This document shows positions 5,803-10,319 of a stretch of DNA of 10,319 bases, piece after piece. How positions within the stretch are numbered: the first letter of the stretch is position 1; every line of letters starts with the position of its first letter. The stretch spans positions 1 through 10,319 of the forward strand of contig JAHDIL010000028.1 of NCBI GenBank assembly GCA_020630835.1, given 5' to 3'. The position numbers and the translations under genes were made by a program. Below the pieces are notes generated by a model, which was not told the DNA's origin, did not search any database, and saw only the letters and a list, made by a program, of their open reading frames with translations. The DNA is from Verrucomicrobiota bacterium. Lineage in GTDB: Bacteria; Verrucomicrobiota; Verrucomicrobiia; Verrucomicrobiales; DEV007.

Positions 5803-6513
5803 ATGGAAACCCCCGACGGAGTTCTTCTTATTGATAAAGGTCAGGAAATGACATCTCATGATGTTGTAGCTGTGGCCAGACGGACCCTACAGACCAAAAA
5901 AATCGGCCATTGTGGGACTCTTGATCCTATGGCTACTGGTCTGCTGATTCTTGTTATTGGCAAGGCAACAAAGATACAGGATCTCCTGATGTCTGAAGAT
6001 AAAGAGTATCAAGCGACCATGAAATTGGGTCAGACGACGAACACGCAGGATGCTGACGGAGAGATTGAAGAGGAGAAGCCGGTGCCAGCTTTGAGCGATG
6101 AAGAAGTGGCGGCAGCCTTTGACAAATATCGTGGAGATTTCTATCAGACACCACCGATGGTTTCTGCGATAAAGAAAGATGGGGTGCCGCTCTATAAATT
6201 AGCTCGGAAGGGCAAGGTTGTCGCTAGAGAGCCCCGTTTCGTAACGGTGCTAGCCCACCGCATAGACCGCACGGAACTGCCAGAGGTCGACTTTACCGTG
6301 CGCACGAGTAAAGGGTTTTACGTGCGCACTTACGCTCATGATATAGGTCAGGACTTGGGCTGCGGGGCTCACCTCACGGCTCTTCGTAGAACGCGCTCTG
6401 GGCGTTTCGACCTGACGCGTTCTGTCACGTTTGATGAACTAAAGCATGGCGACCCTGAGGAGGTGCGACAAAAAATGCTTAGCCTTTCTGAGGTGTCGCG
6501 GTTGAGAGGGTAG
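5803..6513 (+). CDS. truB: tRNA pseudouridine-55 synthase
   Basis: TruB converts U55 in the T loop of elongator tRNAs to pseudouridine. The catalytic aspartate is Asp41 in GTLDPMATG (38-46). Further family segments are DKEYQATMKLGQTTNTQDADGE (66-87), including the conserved active-site tyrosine (Tyr69), QTPPMVSAIKKDGVPLYKLARKG (115-137), and the GFYVRTYAHDIG plus LTALRRTRSG blocks (170-200). At 236 residues it ends soon after the catalytic core and lacks the C-terminal extension of the 314-residue E. coli protein, as in many other bacterial short forms. Cys37 replaces the usual threonine in GHTGTLDP. Only a weak TAGAG ribosome site precedes the ATG. The ribF start lies four bases after its stop, so the two genes form one translational unit. 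Identity is secure. Confidence 0.96.
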   Translation: METPDGVLLIDKGQEMTSHDVVAVARRTLQTKKIGHCGTLDPMATGLLILVIGKATKIQDLLMSEDKEYQATMKLGQTTNTQDADGEIEEEKPVPALSDEEVAAAFDKYRGDFYQTPPMVSAIKKDGVPLYKLARKGKVVAREPRFVTVLAHRIDRTELPEVDFTVRTSKGFYVRTYAHDIGQDLGCGAHLTALRRTRSGRFDLTRSVTFDELKHGDPEEVRQKMLSLSEVSRLRG

Positions 6514-6517
6514 AGAG

Positions 6518-7474
6518 ATGGGAGTGCTTCGAGAAGTCGGCGACTTGCGCGCGTCTCGCGGACCGCTGCACTGTGCTCTTGGCGTCTTCGATGGCTTGCA
6601 CCGGGGGCATCAGGAAGTGCTGCGGCTAGCTGATGCTGGAGCCGCAGCATCCGGAGGCACCGCGGTTATTGTTAGTTTTTCTCCTCATCCTATTGAGATT
6701 CTGCGCCCGGCCTTTGCCCCTATCCCAATTACCCCTCCATGGCAGCAGGCGAAAGTCGTCGAGCACTATTTCCCCAATTTCGATATTGCCTTTATCCCGT
6801 TTTCAAAAGAGCTGTCCCATTTGGGAGGAGAGTCTTTCCTCGATTGGTTGCGGATGGAGGTCGGTTCGGAAAGCCTTAAGCAGATTGCTGTAGGAAAAGA
6901 CTGGGTGTTCGGGAAAAATCGTTCAGGTTCTTTTGGCACGCTTTCGGAGTGGGGGCGCAATAGCGGTGTGCTGATCGAGGGAGCGTCAATAGCGAGCTGG
7001 GACGGCGAGCGTATTAGTAGCACGCGGATTCGCGAGCAAATCCTGAAGGGGAAATTCGACTATGTAGAAAGTCTTATGGGGCGCCCATTTGCCCTTATGG
7101 GAGAAGTGGTTCACGGTCAGGCCCTGGCTCGCACGCTTGGCTTTCCCACGGCAAATATAGAAATTGGGCAGACAATCACTCCGCCACGTGGCGTTTACGC
7201 TGTCGAATCACGACTCCTGCATGGTGATCGGGCTGATTCGTGGATGCCGGGCGTGGCGAATCTAGGCTTCAGGCCCACGGTGGCGAATGGCGCATCCGCT
7301 CTCGTCTTCGAGGTGCACTTACTTGATTCTGAGTTGGACCTTTACGGGCAGGTTCTCGAAACGCGATTTTGTCGGTATATCAGAGAGGAGAGGAAATTCG
7401 CTGGCCTGGAGGCGCTGAAAGCACAAGTGCTATCAGATCGGGATGCGGCGCAGAGTTTCTTTGGTTCTCGATAG
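6518..7474 (+). CDS. ribF: Bifunctional riboflavin kinase / FAD synthetase
   Basis: RibF phosphorylates riboflavin to FMN and then adenylylates FMN to FAD, supplying the cell's flavin cofactors. The N-terminal adenylyltransferase domain shows GVFDGLHRGHQ (22-32, with the HxGH motif), VSFSPHP (52-58), GKDWVFGKNRSG (126-137) and ISSTRIR (166-172). The C-terminal kinase domain shows GRPFALMGEVVHG (188-200), GFPTANI (208-214), PPRGVYAV (222-229), GVANLGFRPTV (245-255), the probable catalytic glutamate in FEVHLLD (Glu265), and RYIREERKF (286-294). At 318 residues it is full length for the family. A GAGGG ribosome site inside the truB 3' end sits seven bases before the ATG. The gene ends tail to tail with aroD, only seven bases apart, with no room for a terminator between the stops. 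Identity is secure. Confidence 0.97.
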   Translation: MGVLREVGDLRASRGPLHCALGVFDGLHRGHQEVLRLADAGAAASGGTAVIVSFSPHPIEILRPAFAPIPITPPWQQAKVVEHYFPNFDIAFIPFSKELSHLGGESFLDWLRMEVGSESLKQIAVGKDWVFGKNRSGSFGTLSEWGRNSGVLIEGASIASWDGERISSTRIREQILKGKFDYVESLMGRPFALMGEVVHGQALARTLGFPTANIEIGQTITPPRGVYAVESRLLHGDRADSWMPGVANLGFRPTVANGASALVFEVHLLDSELDLYGQVLETRFCRYIREERKFAGLEALKAQVLSDRDAAQSFFGSR

Positions 7475-7481
7475 GCGTGCC

Positions 7482-8198
7482 TCAGCTTTTTATGAGATGT
7501 AGAATATCGGCCAGCTTCGCGGCGCTCCATTGGCCGGGGGCATTACTCTGACTCAGAAAACCGTAGTTCAGCACTGAGCCGAGACTGGCGAGAGTGACTC
7601 GTGAGATCGGGCCAAGTTCACCCATCCCCATAGCGGCAACTAGCGAGCCACTATTCCTCATGTCGGTAACCCCGTTGCATAGCTTGCCGAGATCTAAGCC
7701 AGTATGCAGGCGATAAGCCAGTTTTATGATGGAGTTAGGTATTTCTGCTTGAGCTTCGCGTAGCGTCTCCCAGTTGATATCGGGAGTCTTATCAAAATCA
7801 TGTTGTGAGAGGATCACTCTATGGTTTTCGCTGAGAGCTAGGGCTAGTTTCTTAAATCTATTGTCGGCTAGGGAAGCCACTTCGATATCGAAGAAACAGG
7901 CCACGCCGTCGATGCCGCTGCGGATCTGGTCAAAGGCCTCCAGTCGAGTTTCGGATGAGAGTTTATTCTTGCCTCCTTCTTCTGGCATTCTGACGGTGAA
8001 AAGTGCGTGCTTTCCGACTTCCTGGCAGCGCTCTGCCATCGACGCAATGGCCTCGGTTTTGTCGGGCATTTCATCCACACGAAACTCCAGGACCTCTGCC
8101 GGGGTTATCGCCGGGCTATTCCCCTCGATGAGCTTAAAATCAATGGGCTGGGTGACTGTAGCTACGGTCAGTGGGTGAGAGGGATCAATCGCAATCAT
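7482..8198 (-). CDS. aroD: Type I 3-dehydroquinate dehydratase
   Basis: The enzyme removes water from 3-dehydroquinate to give 3-dehydroshikimate, the third step of the shikimate pathway to aromatic amino acids, by a Schiff-base mechanism. Recognisable elements are EFRVDEM (38-44), TVR (68-70), SQHDFDKTP (131-139) with the general acid/base His133, and IIKLAYR (157-163) with the Schiff-base lysine Lys159. MGELGPISRVTLASLGSVL (192-210) carries the conserved arginine Arg200, and APGQ lies at 220-223. At 238 residues it is slightly shorter than the roughly 250-residue E. coli enzyme, mostly at the N-terminus and in loops, with all catalytic residues present. Many bacteria use the unrelated type II enzyme (AroQ) instead. 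The ATG overlaps the stop of the upstream ABC exporter by four bases (8195-8198), with AGGA six bases before it, so translation is coupled. Identity is secure. Confidence 0.95.
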   Translation of the reverse strand: MIAIDPSHPLTVATVTQPIDFKLIEGNSPAITPAEVLEFRVDEMPDKTEAIASMAERCQEVGKHALFTVRMPEEGGKNKLSSETRLEAFDQIRSGIDGVACFFDIEVASLADNRFKKLALALSENHRVILSQHDFDKTPDINWETLREAQAEIPNSIIKLAYRLHTGLDLGKLCNGVTDMRNSGSLVAAMGMGELGPISRVTLASLGSVLNYGFLSQSNAPGQWSAAKLADILHLIKS

Positions 8199-10105
8199 GA
8201 GGGGTCCTGATACTGCAGTTGGTAGAGATGTTGGTAGGTCTCACAGCGCGCGAGAAGCTCGGTGTGCGGGCCTTGGTCGACAACTCTGCCGTCGTCCAAT
8301 ACAATGATCTCGTCTGAATCGAGAATGGTGGAAAGGCGGTGGGCAATGGCGATAACAGTTTTCCCTTCGCTTAGCTCCTCGATAGCGGCTTGTATGAATT
8401 TTTCCGATTGAGAATCCAGAGCAGATGTCGCTTCATCTAAGAGCAGGATAGGAGCGTTTCGGAGGATAGCCCGAGCAATGCTAAGGCGCTGCTGCTGTCC
8501 GCCTGAGAGATTACACCCCTTATCGCCAAGCATGGTCTCGTAGCGGTCTTCCAGCTCATGGATGAACTCATCCGCATGAGCGAGTTGAGCGGCTTGTTCA
8601 ATCTCGTGCTGTGTAGCCTGCGGATTTCCATAGCGCAGATTGTTGGCAACTGTGTCGTGGAAGAGAAAGGTGTCCTGACTGACAAGGCTAATCTGGTTGC
8701 GTAGACTGTTTTGTCTGAGCTGCGTTAGGTCGTGACCATCCAGCTTTATAGAGCCTTCGTTAGGATCGTAAAAGCGGAGGATGAGAGAGAGGATTGTTGA
8801 CTTCCCGGATCCGCTTTTTCCAACTAAGGCATAGCGCTTCCCAGCCTCGAAGCAGATCGAAACATCATGGAGGGCTGCTTTTGATCGTTCGGCATCGATT
8901 AGGTAAGAGAAGCTAACGTTGTCCAGTTGGATATCGCCCTTGGCCTTCTCTAAAAGTTTGGCCTTTGGAGCATCGGAGACCTCCGATTGAGCGTCGATAT
9001 AGCCAAAAACGCGGGCAGCGGCTACGTAGCACTTTTGGACCTGAACCTGAATACGACTAAGAGTCTTGGCATGCGGATAGATGCTAATCAGCGCTAGGTT
9101 TAGCGTCATGAAGGTGCCGGGATGCATCTCCGTAAGCCAGGCGTAGACCATGCCGATAGATATGCCGAGCGAGCCGACGATCTCTACCAGAGGGCTGGAG
9201 ATCTCCATCGCCTTGCGCCAGCGCATGATAAATTTCACGATGCGGAGACTGCCCTGGTTGAATCTGTCCGTTTGGAACTTCTCTTGCCCCATGGCTTTCA
9301 CCAATCGGATACCACCAAATGTTTCGTGGAGTGTGACCAGCAGACTCTCGGATTCTTGCTCTTCCTTACCGCCTGCTTTTCGAACTTTTCGGCTGATGAG
9401 CGCTACCGGCAGAATGCACAAAGGGAAGACAACCAGCGCGCCGAGCGCGTAGAGGGGGTCCATCAGGATAACCATCACGATGATCGAAACGATGGCGATG
9501 GGGTGCTGAATGAAGGCAGAGAGCAGCTGCGAACCAGCATCGGCAGATGTTCTCGTCTGATTGGCTACCGTTTGAATAAGCTCCCCCTGTTTCACCCTTG
9601 TGAAGAACGAGAGAGATTGATTGATCAGGCTGGTGAAGCATTCTTCTCGCAGCCGATGCAGCACCCGCATGTTCAGCCACATCATGCAGTAGTTATGTAG
9701 AAACTGAAAAACGCCTCGCAAGAGCAGCAAGGCAGGAATGGAAAGGCAGACGATGGCGACAAAAACCCATTCGTAGCCCGGTGCCAGCTCCGGTTTTTTG
9801 ATCACAAAATCAGTGGAAATAGGAAGGTCCTCAAATGGGCGGTATTCATTCTGCGTTTCGCCCAAATCTCCTTCAGCTGACGGTAGGACGATGGTGAAAA
9901 TGGACTTTAGAACGAGGAGGAAAACCGCGTTGAATAGTCCGGCACAGATCCCAAAAAAAATACCGGCAGCTAGTCGGCCGCGATGAAAATACCCCAACAA
10001 CCTGCGGAAAACGGCTTGCCTGTCCACGAGCATGTCCTCCGTGCTCGATGAGGCAACGGCGATGGCATCCAAGGGAGGGGAATTCTGAGCAGTCTTTTGA
10101 GACAT
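8195..10105 (-). CDS. MsbA-like ABC exporter (fused membrane and ATPase domains)
   Basis: This is an inner-membrane half-transporter that should work as a homodimer, probably flipping lipid A-core or another lipid or hydrophobic substrate. The six-helix membrane domain covers about residues 40-345, with clear hydrophobic helices near 46-75, 112-135, 203-238 and 305-345. The ATPase domain is complete: Walker A GKSGSGKST (429-437), Q-loop Gln477, signature LSGGQQQR (533-540), Walker B ILLLDEA with Glu558, D-loop SALD (561-564) and switch His589. At 636 residues it is longer than the roughly 580 of E. coli MsbA, through a 40-residue N-terminal tail and an extended loop between helices 1 and 2 (about 76-111). 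I chose ATG 10105 over an in-frame TTG 14 codons earlier because AAGGG lies nine bases before it. aroD overlaps its stop. The substrate cannot be told from sequence. Confidence 0.93.
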   Translation of the reverse strand: MSQKTAQNSPPLDAIAVASSSTEDMLVDRQAVFRRLLGYFHRGRLAAGIFFGICAGLFNAVFLLVLKSIFTIVLPSAEGDLGETQNEYRPFEDLPISTDFVIKKPELAPGYEWVFVAIVCLSIPALLLLRGVFQFLHNYCMMWLNMRVLHRLREECFTSLINQSLSFFTRVKQGELIQTVANQTRTSADAGSQLLSAFIQHPIAIVSIIVMVILMDPLYALGALVVFPLCILPVALISRKVRKAGGKEEQESESLLVTLHETFGGIRLVKAMGQEKFQTDRFNQGSLRIVKFIMRWRKAMEISSPLVEIVGSLGISIGMVYAWLTEMHPGTFMTLNLALISIYPHAKTLSRIQVQVQKCYVAAARVFGYIDAQSEVSDAPKAKLLEKAKGDIQLDNVSFSYLIDAERSKAALHDVSICFEAGKRYALVGKSGSGKSTILSLILRFYDPNEGSIKLDGHDLTQLRQNSLRNQISLVSQDTFLFHDTVANNLRYGNPQATQHEIEQAAQLAHADEFIHELEDRYETMLGDKGCNLSGGQQQRLSIARAILRNAPILLLDEATSALDSQSEKFIQAAIEELSEGKTVIAIAHRLSTILDSDEIIVLDDGRVVDQGPHTELLARCETYQHLYQLQYQDPS

Positions 10106-10275
10106 GGGAACGGACCCTTCAATAGTCGGGAATGAGGCAGTCTGCAATGCTCATTCTGTCTGTTCAAGAAGCCAGGGAGCAACGGAAATGTTTCCCGGCT
10201 TCGGCTGAGCCTGACGAAATTGTAAGATACGATAGATTGCAGTCCCTGTGAGGGAAGGGTTGTCTTGGAAGCTAT
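10106..10275. other. Divergent intergenic region at the right end
   Basis: This stretch separates the ABC exporter start from a possible plus-strand gene at 10276. On the minus strand TACAAT (10224-10219) is a good -10 box, though its -35 is poor, and TTGCAG and TATTGA lie 17 bases apart closer to the exporter start. A dyad GGAAA-TG-TTTCC sits at about 10184-10195. No RNA gene or terminator is evident. Confidence 0.3.
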
Positions 10276-10319
10276 ATGATGACGCCGGCTTTATACTGTT
10301 TGCTCGTGCTTGCCTGCCT
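10276..10319 (+). CDS. Possible start of an exported protein or lipoprotein, cut by window edge
   Basis: An open frame begins at tandem ATGs (10276 and 10279) and runs to the window end without a stop, giving MMTPALYCLLVLAC and a final partial codon that would be Leu if completed as CTN. The stretch is hydrophobic and ends in a cysteine after LVLA, which is loosely like a lipoprotein signal, although the N-terminal end lacks the usual basic residue and the lipobox is imperfect. A GGAAG ribosome site lies about six bases upstream. With only 14 codons visible this is a weak call. Confidence 0.35.
   Translation, partial: MMTPALYCLLVLAC

Noticed and set aside
7475..7500. Possible bidirectional terminator between ribF and aroD (AGGCGTGCCT followed by five T)
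   Set aside because: The stem would have only three or four pairs with a two- to four-base loop, which is too weak to call.
7774..8178. A 134-codon plus-strand frame antisense to aroD
   Set aside because: The minus strand here carries all type I dehydroquinase catalytic motifs, and the antisense product shows no recognisable features.
9122..9700. A 192-codon plus-strand frame inside the ABC exporter gene
   Set aside because: It is antisense to a gene with complete ABC motifs, its product is rich in His, Asp and Arg without family resemblance, and it has no supporting context.
1..10319. CRISPR array, insertion sequence, prophage or defence genes
   Set aside because: No regularly spaced repeats, transposase or integrase motifs, or defence-type domains were seen on either strand.

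Overview
The window is an ordinary-looking chromosomal segment from a Gram-negative bacterium with moderate GC content. Several proteins carry export signals, and an MsbA-type inner-membrane exporter is present. A protein with eukaryote-like RRM domains and a type I 3-dehydroquinase beside housekeeping genes fit a member of the PVC group, perhaps Verrucomicrobia (Opitutales-like). That placement is inference with modest confidence. No transposase, integrase, phage gene, CRISPR array or rRNA was seen.

Layout: bases 1-369 (minus) hold the N-terminal 123 residues of uronate isomerase UxaC, cut by the window edge. Bases 495-1940 (minus) encode a 481-residue exported, proline-rich protein of unknown function with a small C-terminal folded domain. 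A short divergent region follows, then coaD (2085-2564, plus) for coenzyme A synthesis and a tRNA-Thr(CGU) gene (2643-2714) with its own recognisable promoter. Bases 2886-4727 hold four small proteins with export or membrane signals: a 98-residue protein (plus), a DUF1499 protein and a 116-residue protein (both minus, probably co-transcribed), and a 188-residue protein (plus).

Bases 4811-7474 (plus) encode an RNA-binding protein with one canonical and one degenerate RRM, followed by truB (tRNA pseudouridine-55 synthase) and ribF (riboflavin kinase/FAD synthetase). truB and ribF are 4 bases apart and form the conserved pair known from many bacteria. In the common arrangement rbfA and infB precede truB; here the RRM protein sits in that place. 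Tail to tail with ribF, on the minus strand, an MsbA-like ABC exporter (10105-8195) overlaps aroD (8198-7482) by four bases, so these two are translationally coupled. The last 44 bases may be the start of another plus-strand exported protein.

Most of the window is core metabolism: CoA, flavin, shikimate, uronate breakdown, tRNA and tRNA modification, and lipid export. I found no clear undescribed defence or mobile system. The points most worth a second look are the double-RRM protein upstream of truB-ribF, the proline-rich exported protein, and a 15-codon reading frame that overlaps the coaD start.
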